Of a DNA stretch of 64,000 bases, positions 1 to 8,809 are shown piece by piece. The stretch is taken from the NCBI RefSeq assembly GCF_900094735.1, contig NZ_FMBM01000002.1, positions 744,001 through 808,000 of the forward strand, written 5' to 3'. Position numbers and translations under genes: made by a program. The notes under the pieces are model-generated. The model searched no databases. It saw nothing but the letters and a program-made list of their open reading frames with translations, and had not been told where the DNA came from. How positions within the stretch are numbered: position 1 is the stretch's first letter; each line of letters opens with the position of its first letter. The stretch is from Saliniramus fredricksonii (GTDB lineage: Bacteria; Pseudomonadota; Alphaproteobacteria; Rhizobiales; Beijerinckiaceae).

Positions 1-18
1 GTTGCTTGTCCTGTTCAT
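1..18 (-). CDS. start of a truncated gene, possibly the MNIO/DUF692 (bufB) partner of the DUF2282 gene
   Basis: Only six codons (MNRTSN) are inside the window, reading leftwards off the edge. The start is supported by an AAGGAG Shine-Dalgarno sequence about seven bases upstream of the ATG. The gene lies downstream of the DUF2282 gene on the same strand. In bufferin operons that position is usually held by the DUF692 multinuclear iron oxidase that modifies the peptide. The identity is therefore inferred from context only, because no diagnostic residues are visible. Confidence 0.4.
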
Positions 19-76
19 GCCACTCTCCTTTTCTCAACGCTCTGTTTGTCAGCGCGCGCCTCTGATGCAGCGCGAT

Positions 77-222
77 CTCCCCTCTCCCTCCGAGGAGAGG
101 GGCCGGGGGGTGAGGGGCGCTGATGAAGCGGGGTGAGGGGCGCTGATGCAGGGCGAATTGCATCACCGGGAAACGTCGCGGTTCCACCCTCACCCCTGTC
201 CCCTCTCCGCAAGGGAGAGGGG
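77..222. repeat. dispersed GC-rich palindromic repeat (CCCCTCTCC..GGAGAGGGG family)
   Basis: Two palindromic arms (about 77-103 and 199-222) of the form CCCCTCTCC-loop-GGAGAGGGG flank a GGGGTGAGGGG / CCCTCACCCC inner pair. A short internal duplication, GAGGGGCGCTGATG, occurs twice. The same family recurs at 45.8, 46.4, 49.3-49.6 and 50.5-51.2 kb. Here it lies between the DUF2282 gene and the next gene, where it could fold as an RNA hairpin and separate the two expression levels. Confidence 0.85.
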
Positions 223-270
223 AACGCTGGCATCGATTGCTCCGCTCGAAGCGTCAGCCGCGCGCCGGGA

Positions 271-564
271 TCAGGCCGGGCGTTCGATCTCTTCCAGCGA
301 GCCAGGGCCGTGCGGCGTATCGATATCCTCGCAGGTGCCGGCGGGGACGAGGCTCCAGGCATTGCCCTGGTAATCGACAGTGGAGGTGCCGGCGCAGGTG
401 GTGCCGGGGCCGGCGGCGCAGTCATTTTCGCCCGCAAGCGCGACGCCGTAGCACTTCTCCATTTCGTCGGCATGCACCGCGCCCGGGACAGCGGCGAAGC
501 TCAGCGCCATGGCGATGGATCCGGCGAGCGCCAGCGATTTGGTGTGCAATTTTCTATCCGACAT
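271..564 (-). CDS. DUF2282 small exported peptide (BufA1-type bufferin precursor)
   Basis: This 97-aa protein has an N-terminal Sec-type signal (residues 1-32, ending in AVHA) followed by a short mature part with four cysteines: EKCYG, ENDC, GTTC and GTC. That cysteine spacing and the signal peptide match DUF2282 proteins. Members of that family were recently described as bufferin precursors, whose cysteines are modified by a DUF692 iron enzyme and bind copper in the periplasm. That role is known for the family and is inferred here. The next gene on the strand starts at the window edge, so the modifying enzyme cannot be confirmed. DUF2282 proteins were long annotated simply as membrane proteins. 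Confidence 0.8.
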   Translation of the reverse strand: MSDRKLHTKSLALAGSIAMALSFAAVPGAVHADEMEKCYGVALAGENDCAAGPGTTCAGTSTVDYQGNAWSLVPAGTCEDIDTPHGPGSLEEIERPA

Positions 565-878
565 GAGTCATTCCCTTCTGTGTTGCGTGACGGAAACCGC
601 ATCAGCTTCCGGGAAGGGGTTCGCGCCGGTGCCGCATTTCGTTACGCCGCGCACGCTCTTGTGTTCGTGCCCTCACATCCGCTCACGGATGTGTCATCGC
701 GCCGCAGGGTGGCCGGGGCGAAATCGCTTTCCTTGCATGCGCGTCCATGGCCTTCGGGGTCCCGATCAGGCTTTACCGGATATTCGTCATTGGCGTGCAT
801 CATTGCCTGGAGAAGTCGGGGCCGGGTATGCATCGGACGATGGGCGGGCCCGATCCAGCAATGTGATGCGAGTCTGCC
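565..878. other. divergent intergenic region between the DUF2282 gene and the prepilin peptidase
   Basis: This 314-bp gap between divergent genes must hold both promoters. A short perfect inverted repeat, ACATCCG-CTCA-CGGATGT, lies at about 674-692. I could not recognise a convincing -35/-10 pair or an ECF-type promoter by eye. No coding potential is convincing. Confidence 0.4.
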
Positions 879-1388
879 ATGTCGATCCTTACCATTCTCG
901 TTCTCGCCGCTCCGGCACTGATCATCCTCGCGGCGATCTACGACGTCTTCACGATGACGATCCCGAACTGGCTGTCGCTGGCGCTGGGCGGATTGTTCGT
1001 CGTGACCGTGCCGTTTCTCGGACTGGACTGGTGGACAATCGCCATGCATCTCGCAGCGGGAGCCTCGATCCTCGCCATCGGCATCGCGATGTTCGCCGCC
1101 GGCTGGGTCGGCGGTGGCGACGTGAAGCTCGCTGCCGCGACATGTTTGTGGGTGGGCTTCAGCCTGATGATCGAATACTTCTTCATTGCCGCGATCTTCG
1201 GCGGCATCCTGACGATTTTCATCCTGCTGATGCGTCGCCTGCCCTTGCCGGCTACAGCCCAGCGCGTCGACTGGATCGAGCGACTGCACAATCCGGCGAA
1301 CGGCGTGCCCTACGGCGTTGCGCTGGCATTTGGTGCGATCCTCGTCTTTCCGCGCACGACGCCCTGGATAGCCGTTGCGACGATGTGA
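879..1388 (+). CDS. cpaA: A24 family prepilin peptidase (TadV/CpaA type)
   Basis: This 169-aa integral membrane aspartic protease would cleave the leader of Flp/Tad-type prepilins at the inner membrane. The two catalytic aspartates are visible at D22 (AIYDVFTMTIPN) and D81 (VGGGDVKL), the hallmark of the A24 family. Hydrophobic segments cover most of the chain. It is short like CpaA/TadV and lacks the extra methyltransferase domain of PilD. No other tad/cpa genes are nearby, so it is either an orphan or serves a locus elsewhere. Confidence 0.85.
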   Translation: MSILTILVLAAPALIILAAIYDVFTMTIPNWLSLALGGLFVVTVPFLGLDWWTIAMHLAAGASILAIGIAMFAAGWVGGGDVKLAAATCLWVGFSLMIEYFFIAAIFGGILTIFILLMRRLPLPATAQRVDWIERLHNPANGVPYGVALAFGAILVFPRTTPWIAVATM

Positions 1389-1554
1389 GTCGGTGATTCC
1401 CGGATTTGACGGAGCAGCGCGCGGTCGAGGTCGCCGGGCGATGCAGGCAGGCCCGGGCAAAACGCTTCCCGAGCGCAAAAAACATTGAAATCTTTTTCAG
1501 AAATGATAACCAAGCATCGTTAATTAATTTTTATGCTACATTAAGGAGATATCC

Positions 1555-2151
1555 ATGATTGCGTCACTTGCGCCTCGCCCTTCCGTGTCAACTCCTGCTG
1601 CGGAAAAGGCCGCCGCGCCGCTCGGCGGTTTTGGCCTGCCGTCTCAGCCAGAACCCGTTGCCACCAAAGGGCTGAGCAGCCTGGCTGCCACGCAAGCCCC
1701 GCTTATCGCCTGTACCGGGATCCCTGATCTCGAAAGCCCTGCGGTTATGCGTCTTGGGGGCTTCGATCTCGACTTTCTCGTCGATCGTGCGCGTCAGGAG
1801 AACGCATTCGTCGGTCGCGACCATGCGCCATCGGTGATCCTTGTCCACGATTCGGGTGATGACGCGCTCAATGACCTCGCCGCCAAGCTGAAGGACTTCA
1901 GCGGCGATATCGTCGAGCCTGGCGGTCACGTGGCCATTACCGGTCCGCGCGGCACGTATTCTGCTGCAGACCTGCAGGCCGCCGCCGATGAATCCGGGCT
2001 GACGATCCTCGTCGCCGAAGGTGGTCGTAGCGGTGCGACCGTCTATCGCCCGGATGCCGATGAGGCCGAGTTCGATCCCAATATCAGCGTCGATGACGGC
2101 GGCGCCATGACCCGCTGCCCGGGCCCCGGCTCCATCGATTTCGGTAACTGA
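1555..2151 (+). CDS. hypothetical protein
   Basis: This is a 198-aa acidic protein I do not recognise. A strong AAGGAG ribosome site lies seven bases before the ATG, and an AT-rich leader (about 1475-1550) suggests a real transcript. Residues 1-60 are rich in Ala/Pro/Ser and low in complexity. Residues 95-160 could form a small alpha/beta fold (VILVHDSGDD, VAITGPRG, LTILVAEGG). It ends in a Gly/Pro-rich tail (CPGPGS). No signal peptide or membrane segment is evident. A hairpin follows at 2187, so it is probably monocistronic. Confidence 0.6.
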   Translation: MIASLAPRPSVSTPAAEKAAAPLGGFGLPSQPEPVATKGLSSLAATQAPLIACTGIPDLESPAVMRLGGFDLDFLVDRARQENAFVGRDHAPSVILVHDSGDDALNDLAAKLKDFSGDIVEPGGHVAITGPRGTYSAADLQAAADESGLTILVAEGGRSGATVYRPDADEAEFDPNISVDDGGAMTRCPGPGSIDFGN

Positions 2152-2186
2152 TCGCCTGACCACACCGCATGGTTCTACCTGCTTCG

Positions 2187-2218
2187 ACCACCTCCGCGAC
2201 ACGCTTGCGGGGGTGGTT
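2187..2218. terminator. hairpin terminator between convergent genes
   Basis: An 11-bp stem (ACCACCTCCGC / GCGGGGGTGGT, one G-U type mismatch) with a nine-base loop lies just after the hypothetical gene and before the end of the convergent pseudogene. A short T-containing tract follows. It is probably used from both sides. Confidence 0.6.
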
Positions 2219-2227
2219 TGCGTTCTG

Positions 2228-2618
2228 TCACCCCGCAAAGAACAGCCAGATCACGAAGCCGATGGCGAGGAAGGGCAGGCTGCGTCCGACGATGAATATC
2301 TGCCAAGACCACCAGCGGCTCTTCGCGCCCAGCGCATGGACGATCTTCTGCGGCGGCATCAGCCAGCAGAGCAGCCCCGCGCCGACGACACCTGAAATGA
2401 TCACCGTGTTGGTGCCGGCGAACTGGTCCATGAAATCGAGGTAGGGCATGCCGGCGACCGTGACCTCCACCGGTGTGAAGCTGCGCGCCGAGGGCAGGCC
2501 CAGAAACAGCATCGATCACGCCACGATGGCCACGGCGCGGGCATGGTGCAGCCGGAACTCCTCCTCGACCGCCGCGACGAGGGCGGCGCGTCGTGACGTT
2601 TGCGACCTTGTCCGGCAT
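2228..2618 (-). pseudogene. small membrane protein gene disrupted by a nonsense codon and a frameshift
   Basis: The conserved-looking distal part (from an internal ATG at 2512) encodes two hydrophobic segments (about VIISGVVGAGLLCWL and FLAIGFVIWLFF). Just upstream, the frame RRAALVAAVEEEFRLHHARA..AIVA runs in the same frame into a TGA where a TGG Trp codon would read through to SMLFLGLPSAR. The only good start (ATG at 2618, MPDKVANV) is in a different frame. Two lesions therefore separate start and end. A shorter protein from 2512 is possible but has no obvious ribosome site. The function is unknown. Confidence 0.55.
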
Positions 2619-2689
2619 GGCGCTTCCTCCCCGGCCCGGATTTCAAGCACGGGAGTGCGGGGCGAACCAAATCGCGGAGGCGCGCGGAC

Positions 2690-3913
2690 TCACACCTCCA
2701 CGAGTTCCGTCTCGATCCGCGCCTGCGCATGCAGGGTGCGGTGGACGGGGCATTTGTCGGCGATGGCGAGGAGGGAGTGCCGGGTCTCCTCGTCGAGATC
2801 ACCCGAGAGGCGGATGCGGCGGTGGAAGACGTCGATCTTGCCCGGATTCGCCTCGCAGCCCTCGCAATCCGCCGCATGGCTCTTCTCGTGGGTCACGTCA
2901 CAGGTGACATGGTCGAGCGCGATCTTCTTGCGGCGCGCATACATGCGGATGGTCATGGTGGTGCAGGCGCCCAGCCCCGCCGAGAGCAGCTGATAGGGGC
3001 TCGGCCCGAGATCGCTGCCGCCCAGGGCTTGCGGCTCGTCGGCGACGATCTGGTGGCGACCGTTCACCGTGACATCCTGACGAAACCCTGCCGGATCGGC
3101 CTCGGCCACCCGCACCACGCCCTCCGGGGCATTGTCCGCAGATGCTTCCTCGGCAAGATCGAGATAGCGGGCCGACCAGGCGGAGATGACGTCGGCGGCA
3201 TATTCTGCATCGCGCTCGCGGCTGAGCAGGTGATCGGCATCGTCGAGGGTGATGAAGCTCTTGGGATGGCGCGCGGCGGTGAAGAGCTCGGCGGCATTCT
3301 CGATCCCGACCACATGATCGCGCGGGGCATGCATTACCAGCAGCGCTGTACGCAGCTTCGCCAGAGCTGCATCGAGCCGCGCGGCGCGGACATCCTCGAC
3401 GAAGTCGCGGCGGATTTCGAAGGGCCGGCCCGCAAGCTCCACCGTGGCGCTGCCGTCTTCCATGACGGCAGCGAGCGAACTGCCGAAATTGTGCAGCACA
3501 TGAGAGGGATCGGCGGGCGCGCCGATGGTCACGAGCGCCTTGAGGTCCGGCAGTTCCGGCGCTGCCGCGATCGCCGCCGCACCGCCAAGCGAATGGCCGA
3601 TCAGAAGCTGCGGCGCCATGCCCTCATCGGCGAGCCAGCGGGCCGCCGCCACGATATCGGCGACATTCGAGGAAAACCCGGTATTGCCGAACTCGCCCTC
3701 GGAATGGCCCAGCCCCGTAAAGTCGAAGCGCAACACGGCGATGCCGAGTGCGGCCAGCCGTCCGGCAATGCGGCGTGCGCCGGCAATGTCCTTCGAGCAG
3801 GTAAAGCAATGGGCAAACAGCGCGGTGGCCCGAATCGGCCCTTCCGGAAGGTCGAGCCGCGCCGCGAGCGATGCATCGGAATGGCCTTGAAAGGTGATCT
3901 TGCGAACCCGCAT
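2690..3913 (-). CDS. bifunctional alpha/beta hydrolase - OsmC family protein
   Basis: This 407-aa fusion has an alpha/beta hydrolase in residues 1-250, with nucleophile elbow GHSLGG near residue 105, an oxyanion-type HCF near residue 34 and a late DHLL histidine. Residues 275-405 form an OsmC/Ohr-like domain with the conserved GLGACTTMT cysteine and the second redox cysteine in KCPVH. OsmC proteins are thiol-dependent peroxidases acting on organic hydroperoxides. The fusion suggests that one polypeptide hydrolyses an ester or acyl substrate and detoxifies a peroxide. This architecture is known in proteobacteria, and the true substrate is unknown. It is separated from the next gene upstream, a TVP38 protein, by about 57 bp on the same strand. 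Confidence 0.9.
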   Translation of the reverse strand: MRVRKITFQGHSDASLAARLDLPEGPIRATALFAHCFTCSKDIAGARRIAGRLAALGIAVLRFDFTGLGHSEGEFGNTGFSSNVADIVAAARWLADEGMAPQLLIGHSLGGAAAIAAAPELPDLKALVTIGAPADPSHVLHNFGSSLAAVMEDGSATVELAGRPFEIRRDFVEDVRAARLDAALAKLRTALLVMHAPRDHVVGIENAAELFTAARHPKSFITLDDADHLLSRERDAEYAADVISAWSARYLDLAEEASADNAPEGVVRVAEADPAGFRQDVTVNGRHQIVADEPQALGGSDLGPSPYQLLSAGLGACTTMTIRMYARRKKIALDHVTCDVTHEKSHAADCEGCEANPGKIDVFHRRIRLSGDLDEETRHSLLAIADKCPVHRTLHAQARIETELVEV

Positions 3914-3970
3914 GGTTGTCTCCCCCGAGAGAAATATGATTGTGCGTCATCAGATTCGCGCCTGTTGGCA

Positions 3971-4744
3971 TCAGCGGCGCAATCCGCGCCATTCGCGCCA
4001 GCGCCGCACCCCGACGGGAATCAGTGCGAGCAGGGCGAGGCCGACGAGGGCGGTGATGATCTGCGGCGTCATCACGCTGCCCAGCGAGATCTCCTCGCCG
4101 CGCGCGAGCACGCTGCCCAGTCCCGCGCCGACCGAAGAGAACACGTAGGTCGCAGGGGCAATTCCGATGAACGTGGCTGCGATGAAGCTCGTCAGCTTCA
4201 AGCCGAGGAAAGCGGGGGCGAGATTGACCACGAAGAAGGGAAAGACCGGGACCAGCCGTAATACCAGCAGATAATTGAACCCGTCCTTGCGAAAACCCTC
4301 GGCCATCCGTGAAACCGCCCCCCCGGCCTGCCGGCGCAGGAAATCGCCCAGTGTCGTGCGGGCGATCAGGAAAATCGCGGTCGCTCCGGCGGTGGCCCCG
4401 ATGATCGTGAGCGTGCCGCCCAGCAATGTGCCGAAGAGAAATCCGCCCGTCACCGTGACAACGGCGGCACCGGGGATCGAGACGGCAACGAAGACGGCGT
4501 AGAAAATGAGATAAGCGATGATCGCGATGGCGAAATTCTCTTCGACGAAGCGGGTGAGCGCCGCCTGGTTGTCCGCGACTGTCTGGAGGTTGACATGGGC
4601 GTCGAGGCCGAGCGCGAAGAATCCCGCGATCAGCGCGGCCAGAACCACGAAGGGCGCGATGCGCCACAGCCCGCGCTTGCCGTTGAGCTTTGGCGGCGCG
4701 GTATCATCTGCAATATCCGTATTCTTCGTCGGGTGATCGACCAT
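3971..4744 (-). CDS. TVP38/TMEM64 family (DedA-superfamily) inner membrane protein
   Basis: This 257-aa protein has a cytoplasmic N-terminal tail, a first membrane segment at about 28-48 (APFVVLAALIAGFFAL) and the family signature region with F-x-R and Gly-rich motifs (AAVVTVTGGFLFG, GATAGATAIFLIAR), followed by VPVFPFFVVNLAPAF. Such proteins belong to the SNARE-associated/VTT group, linked to lipid scrambling and envelope homeostasis. I placed the start at the ATG at 4744 because the upstream extension is poor in family-like sequence. The same-strand hydrolase-OsmC gene follows closely. Confidence 0.85.
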   Translation of the reverse strand: MVDHPTKNTDIADDTAPPKLNGKRGLWRIAPFVVLAALIAGFFALGLDAHVNLQTVADNQAALTRFVEENFAIAIIAYLIFYAVFVAVSIPGAAVVTVTGGFLFGTLLGGTLTIIGATAGATAIFLIARTTLGDFLRRQAGGAVSRMAEGFRKDGFNYLLVLRLVPVFPFFVVNLAPAFLGLKLTSFIAATFIGIAPATYVFSSVGAGLGSVLARGEEISLGSVMTPQIITALVGLALLALIPVGVRRWREWRGLRR

Positions 4745-5393
4745 GTTTTGTCCTGACGCCTGACCATCATGCCCCCATTGCCGGTTGCCCGGTATGCGCG
4801 TTGTCACTTGAGGCCCGGCTGGGTGATGATGCAAGCCCCGTGCAAGCTGTTGACGGGATCGTGTACGTGCGTGAGCCGGTAGCGGATCGGGCAGGGCTCT
4901 GCACGCTTTCTTCCAGCGTGCTGAAACATGTTCGATTTCGGCTTGTTAATTTTTATTTCGAGATTTTTATTTTGGAAAGGCCGCGCGTAAGTAAAAGATT
5001 TACGCTGATTCATATTATGCCCATGTATTGGATCCGAGTCAAAACTGTCATGCTTGAAAAAATTTGCGGTTTGACTTAGTTTTTATGAGTGATTCGGGTC
5101 TTCATCTCTGAATCGCCCCCTTGTGGGTTCGTTTCCTCCCTGAACTTGGGCCGCAATTCTTGCGGCCTTTTTTTTGGAATTTCAAAAATTCGTCAAAAAC
5201 ATCTCTTTTTCGCATCTCCCGTATGACGATTTCGCCTGTGACGCCGTATTCGCGCGCGATTTTGCAAGTTCCTCAAGGTTGTGTTCCGACATGCCATTCA
5301 TCCGCGCGCATCGGAATGCGCGCGCACATGATTGCGCTGCAGCCCGTGATCGGGCAATGACGCAGCCGGTTCCCGCAGCAATCGGATCAGGCC
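4745..5393. other. 649-bp gene-free, partly AT-rich region
   Basis: This region lies between the divergent TVP38 gene and glmU. It holds an inverted repeat GCACGCT-TTCTTCC-AGCGTGC (4901-4921), an AT-rich stretch (about 4935-5080) and a clear intrinsic terminator at 5149. The stretch just before the terminator (about 5085-5148) could be the 3' part of a small RNA, but I found no cloverleaf tRNA or other known RNA there. No open frame is convincing. Confidence 0.5.
5149..5175 (+). terminator. Rho-independent terminator, possibly of an unseen small RNA
   Basis: A perfect 8-bp stem (GGCCGCAA / TTGCGGCC) with a 3-base loop is followed by eight T residues. No protein gene on the + strand ends upstream of it within 3 kb. 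It therefore implies a noncoding transcript starting somewhere in 4750-5140. Confidence 0.75.
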
Positions 5394-6755
5394 ATGTCGC
5401 ACGATTCTTCTTCCCGCACTTGTCTCGCCATCATTCTTGCCGCCGGCGAGGGCACGCGGATGCGCTCGGACAAGCCAAAGGTGATGCATGAAATCGCCGG
5501 CAGGCCGATGCTCGGCCATGTGCTGAGTGCCGTTCAGGCGGCGGGCGCCACGCGCATCGCGGTCGTGGTCGGGCCCGATCGCGCCGATGTCGCCGAAGCC
5601 ACGCGCGCCTTCGCGCCGGATTGCGTCATCTTCGAGCAGCGCGAGCGGCTGGGTACGGCGCATGCTGTGCTGGCTGCGCGGGATGCGCTGGAGGCGCCGG
5701 CGGACGATGTCATCATCGCCTTCGCCGATACGCCGCTGATTGATGCGCAGACCTTCGCCAGGTTGCGCGCGCCGCTCGGCGACGGCGCTGCGATGGCGGT
5801 GCTCGGCTTCGACGCCTTCGATCCGACCGGTTACGGGCGCCTCATCGTCGAGAACGGCAATCTGCGCGCGATCCGCGAGGAGAAGGATGCGAGCATCGAG
5901 GAAAAGCCGATCTCGCTGTGCAATGCCGGCCTGATGGCTTTCCGCGGCGATACGGTGCTGGGCCTTCTCGATGCGATCGGCAACGACAATGCCAAGGGCG
6001 AATATTACCTCACCGATGCAGTGGCGCTCGCAACGGCGCGCAAACAGACGATCGCGATCGTGCGCGCGCCCGAGCGGATCGTCCAGGGCGTCAACGACCG
6101 CGCCCAGCTCGCTGCGGCCGAGGCGGTGATGCAGGAGCGTCTGCGCTTGCAAGCGATGGCCGGCGGCGCGACGCTGATCGACCCGGCTAGCGTGCATCTG
6201 AGCGCTGATACCGTGATCGGGCGTGACGTCGTGATCGAGCCGAATGTCTTTTTCGGCCCCGGTGTCAGCGTGGGTGACAACGCCGTCATCCATGCCTTCT
6301 CCCATATCGAGGGCACGCAGATCGGCGCGGGCGCGCAGATCGGCCCGTTTGCCCGCCTGCGCCCCGGGACCAGGCTGGCGGAGAAGGTCAAGGTCGGCAA
6401 TTTCGTCGAGATCAAGAAGGCGCAGGTCGGGCCGGGCGCCAAGGTCAACCACCTCAGCTATATCGGCGATGCGCAGATCGGTGCGCGCGCCAATATCGGC
6501 GCGGGCACGATCACCTGCAATTACGACGGTTTCGACAAGCATCTCACAAGGATCGGCGAAGGCGCCTTCATCGGCTCCAACAGCGCGCTGGTGGCGCCGG
6601 TCACGATCGGCGAGGGAGCCTATGTGGGCTCCGGCTCCGTGGTGACGCAGGATGTTCCCGACGATGCGCTCGCCATTGCGCGCGGGCGCCAGTTCTCGCG
6701 GGCGGGCTGGGCGAGCGCCTTCCGCGCACGCAAGACGGGAAAGCCGGAAGGCTGA
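5394..6755 (+). CDS. glmU: bifunctional UDP-N-acetylglucosamine pyrophosphorylase / glucosamine-1-phosphate N-acetyltransferase
   Basis: This 453-aa cytoplasmic enzyme acetylates glucosamine-1-phosphate and then couples it to UTP, giving UDP-GlcNAc for peptidoglycan and lipopolysaccharide. Residues 1-230 form the uridylyltransferase, with the nucleotide motif LAAGEGTRM (15-23) and a following Lys (K29). Residues 250-440 form the left-handed beta-helix acetyltransferase, seen as hexapeptide repeats ([25 protein letters not shown]), with the catalytic-region segment NYDGFDKH. The length is normal. It sits upstream of glmS, giving the two consecutive steps in one cluster. Confidence 0.97.
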   Translation: MSHDSSSRTCLAIILAAGEGTRMRSDKPKVMHEIAGRPMLGHVLSAVQAAGATRIAVVVGPDRADVAEATRAFAPDCVIFEQRERLGTAHAVLAARDALEAPADDVIIAFADTPLIDAQTFARLRAPLGDGAAMAVLGFDAFDPTGYGRLIVENGNLRAIREEKDASIEEKPISLCNAGLMAFRGDTVLGLLDAIGNDNAKGEYYLTDAVALATARKQTIAIVRAPERIVQGVNDRAQLAAAEAVMQERLRLQAMAGGATLIDPASVHLSADTVIGRDVVIEPNVFFGPGVSVGDNAVIHAFSHIEGTQIGAGAQIGPFARLRPGTRLAEKVKVGNFVEIKKAQVGPGAKVNHLSYIGDAQIGARANIGAGTITCNYDGFDKHLTRIGEGAFIGSNSALVAPVTIGEGAYVGSGSVVTQDVPDDALAIARGRQFSRAGWASAFRARKTGKPEG

Positions 6756-6820
6756 AAAACCGAGACGGTTTAAGCAATTTTGCAATAAAGCGTCAGATAA
6801 GTTGATTTGGGTGCGCGGCG

Positions 6821-6841
6821 GGTCATGACTTACCCATGACC
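6821..6841. promoter_or_regulatory. perfect inverted repeat before glmS
   Basis: GGTCATG-ACTTACC-CATGACC is a perfect 7-bp inverted repeat in the glmU-glmS gap, 61 bp before the glmS ATG. It could be a protein operator or an mRNA hairpin. A glmS ribozyme would not be expected in this lineage and is not seen. The function is inferred. Confidence 0.35.
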
Positions 6842-6901
6842 GGCATACAGTCGTGCCTTGCGCTGCGGCGCGGCGCGGATTTTGCCAAAGGGGTAGCGAA
6901 T

Positions 6902-8728
6902 ATGTGCGGCATCGTCGGGATCATCGGCAAGGAGCCCGTGGCGGAACGCATCGTCGATGCGCTCAAGCGGCTCGAATATCGCGGCTACGATTCAGCCGGC
7001 GTCGCGACGCTGAGCCGGGGTGCGATGGCGCGCCGCCGGGCCGAAGGCAAGCTGCGCAATCTCGAAGACAGGCTCGACCGCCAGCCGCTCGACGGCATCA
7101 TCGGCATCGGCCATACGCGCTGGGCCACCCATGGCCGGCCCAACGAGGCGAATGCCCATCCCCATGCCACGGACGATCTCGCCATCGTTCATAACGGCAT
7201 CATCGAGAATTTCCGCATCCTGCGCCATGAGCTCGAAGATGCCGGCGTGCGTTTCGAATCGGAGACGGATACGGAAGTGGTCGCCCGTCTGGTCAGCTAC
7301 GAGATTGCCGGTGGGCTCGATCCCGCCGCTGCCGTGAAGAAGGTGCTGCCGCGCCTGCGCGGCGCCTTCGCGCTCGCCTTCCTCTTCCGGGGCCGCGAGG
7401 ATCTGATGATCGGCGCCCGCAGGGGCTCACCTCTCGCCATCGGCCACGGTGAGGGCGAGATGTTCCTCGGCTCCGACGCGCTGGCGCTGGCACCTTTCAC
7501 CGAGACGATCACCTATCTCGAAGAAGGTGATATTGCGGTGCTGACGCAGACATCGCTTCAGGTCTTCACCGAGGAAGGCGAGCCGGTCGAGCGACCGGCC
7601 CAGCAGATCGCCGCCGGCGCCTTCATGGCCGAGAAGGGCAATTACCGCCATTTCATGGCCAAGGAGATCCACGAGCAGCCGGAAGTGGTCGGGCGTACGC
7701 TCGCTGCCTATACCGACATGGCGAGCGGCCTGTCGCGCCTGCCGGATGGTGTGGATGTCGACTGGAAGGCGCTGTCGCGCATTACCATCACCGCCTGCGG
7801 CACCGCCTATTATGCCGGGCTGGTGGCGAAATACTGGTTCGAGCGCTTCGCGCGCATCCCCGTCGAGATCGATGTCGCCTCCGAATTCCGTTATCGCGAC
7901 GCGCCGCTCGACGAGAACGGGCTGATGATCGTGATCTCGCAATCAGGCGAGACGGCGGATACCCTGGCGGGTTTGCGTTACGCCAAGGAGCACGGGCAGA
8001 GGGTGCTCAGCGTCGTCAATGTGCCGACCTCTTCCATCGCCCGTGAGAGCCATGCGGTGGCGCAGACGCTGGCCGGGCCGGAAATCGGCGTGGCTTCGAC
8101 CAAGGCCTTCACCTGCCAGCTCACCGTGCTCTTCGCCCTCGCGCTCCAGGCCGGCCGCGCGCGCGGGAGCCTGAGCGAGCCAAATGAGCGCGCGATGGTC
8201 GATGCCCTGGTCTCGGTTCCGGGCCTGATGAACGAGGCGATCCGGCACGAGGCCGCGATCAAGGCGCTGGCGCGGGATCTGTCGAAGGCGCGCGACGTGC
8301 TTTATCTGGGGCGTGGCCCGTCCTATCCGATGGCACTCGAAGGCGCCCTCAAGCTCAAGGAAATCTCCTATATTCATGCCGAGGGCTATGCGGCAGGTGA
8401 ACTCAAGCACGGGCCGATCGCGCTGATCGACGAGAGCGTTCCCGTCATCGTCGTCGCGCCGCATGACGAGGTTTTCGAGAAGACGATCTCCAACATGCAG
8501 GAAGTCGCTGCACGCGGTGGGCGCATCATCCTGATCACGGATCAAAAGGGTGCGGAGGAGGCCGGGATCGAGACGATGGCGACCATCGTGATGCCCGATG
8601 TCGCGCCCATGGTGGCGCCGATCCTTTACGCGCTGCCAGTGCAGATGCTGGCCTATCACACGGCGGTCTTCATGGGAAAGGACGTGGACCAGCCACGCAA
8701 TCTGGCCAAATCCGTCACCGTCGAATAG
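6902..8728 (+). CDS. glmS: glutamine--fructose-6-phosphate aminotransferase (isomerizing)
   Basis: This 608-aa enzyme makes glucosamine-6-phosphate from fructose-6-phosphate and glutamine, the first step of amino-sugar synthesis. The start is set at ATG 6902 because Cys2 must become the N-terminal nucleophile of the class II glutaminase (MCGIVGIIG), and an AAGGGG ribosome site precedes it. The glutaminase covers residues 1-220 with the RWATHG motif. Two SIS sugar-isomerase domains follow (about 280-430 and 450-600; ISQSGETADT and YIHAEGYAAGELKHG). The length is normal. It is followed by a strong hairpin terminator. Confidence 0.97.
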   Translation: MCGIVGIIGKEPVAERIVDALKRLEYRGYDSAGVATLSRGAMARRRAEGKLRNLEDRLDRQPLDGIIGIGHTRWATHGRPNEANAHPHATDDLAIVHNGIIENFRILRHELEDAGVRFESETDTEVVARLVSYEIAGGLDPAAAVKKVLPRLRGAFALAFLFRGREDLMIGARRGSPLAIGHGEGEMFLGSDALALAPFTETITYLEEGDIAVLTQTSLQVFTEEGEPVERPAQQIAAGAFMAEKGNYRHFMAKEIHEQPEVVGRTLAAYTDMASGLSRLPDGVDVDWKALSRITITACGTAYYAGLVAKYWFERFARIPVEIDVASEFRYRDAPLDENGLMIVISQSGETADTLAGLRYAKEHGQRVLSVVNVPTSSIARESHAVAQTLAGPEIGVASTKAFTCQLTVLFALALQAGRARGSLSEPNERAMVDALVSVPGLMNEAIRHEAAIKALARDLSKARDVLYLGRGPSYPMALEGALKLKEISYIHAEGYAAGELKHGPIALIDESVPVIVVAPHDEVFEKTISNMQEVAARGGRIILITDQKGAEEAGIETMATIVMPDVAPMVAPILYALPVQMLAYHTAVFMGKDVDQPRNLAKSVTVE

Positions 8729-8748
8729 GCGCGAGGTTGGCGCAACAC

Positions 8749-8774
8749 GGCCGTCCGGGATCACCCGGACGGCC
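8749..8774. terminator. bidirectional hairpin between glmS and the fasciclin gene
   Basis: A perfect 11-bp stem (GGCCGTCCGGG / CCCGGACGGCC) has a four-base loop and lies between two convergent genes. It lacks a clear T run, but position and stability fit a shared terminator. Confidence 0.7.
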
Positions 8775-8809
8775 ATGGATTGTTCGTCTGCGATCAGTCC
8801 GAGGTGCGA

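Noticed and set aside
15-921. Long open frames on both strands across the first 900 bp
   Set aside because: They are shadows of the DUF2282 gene and of palindromic repeat DNA and show repeat-derived low-complexity peptides.
5085-5148. tRNA-like T-arm text (GGGTTCG near 5127) before a terminator
   Set aside because: No cloverleaf, anticodon arm or CCA end can be formed around it.
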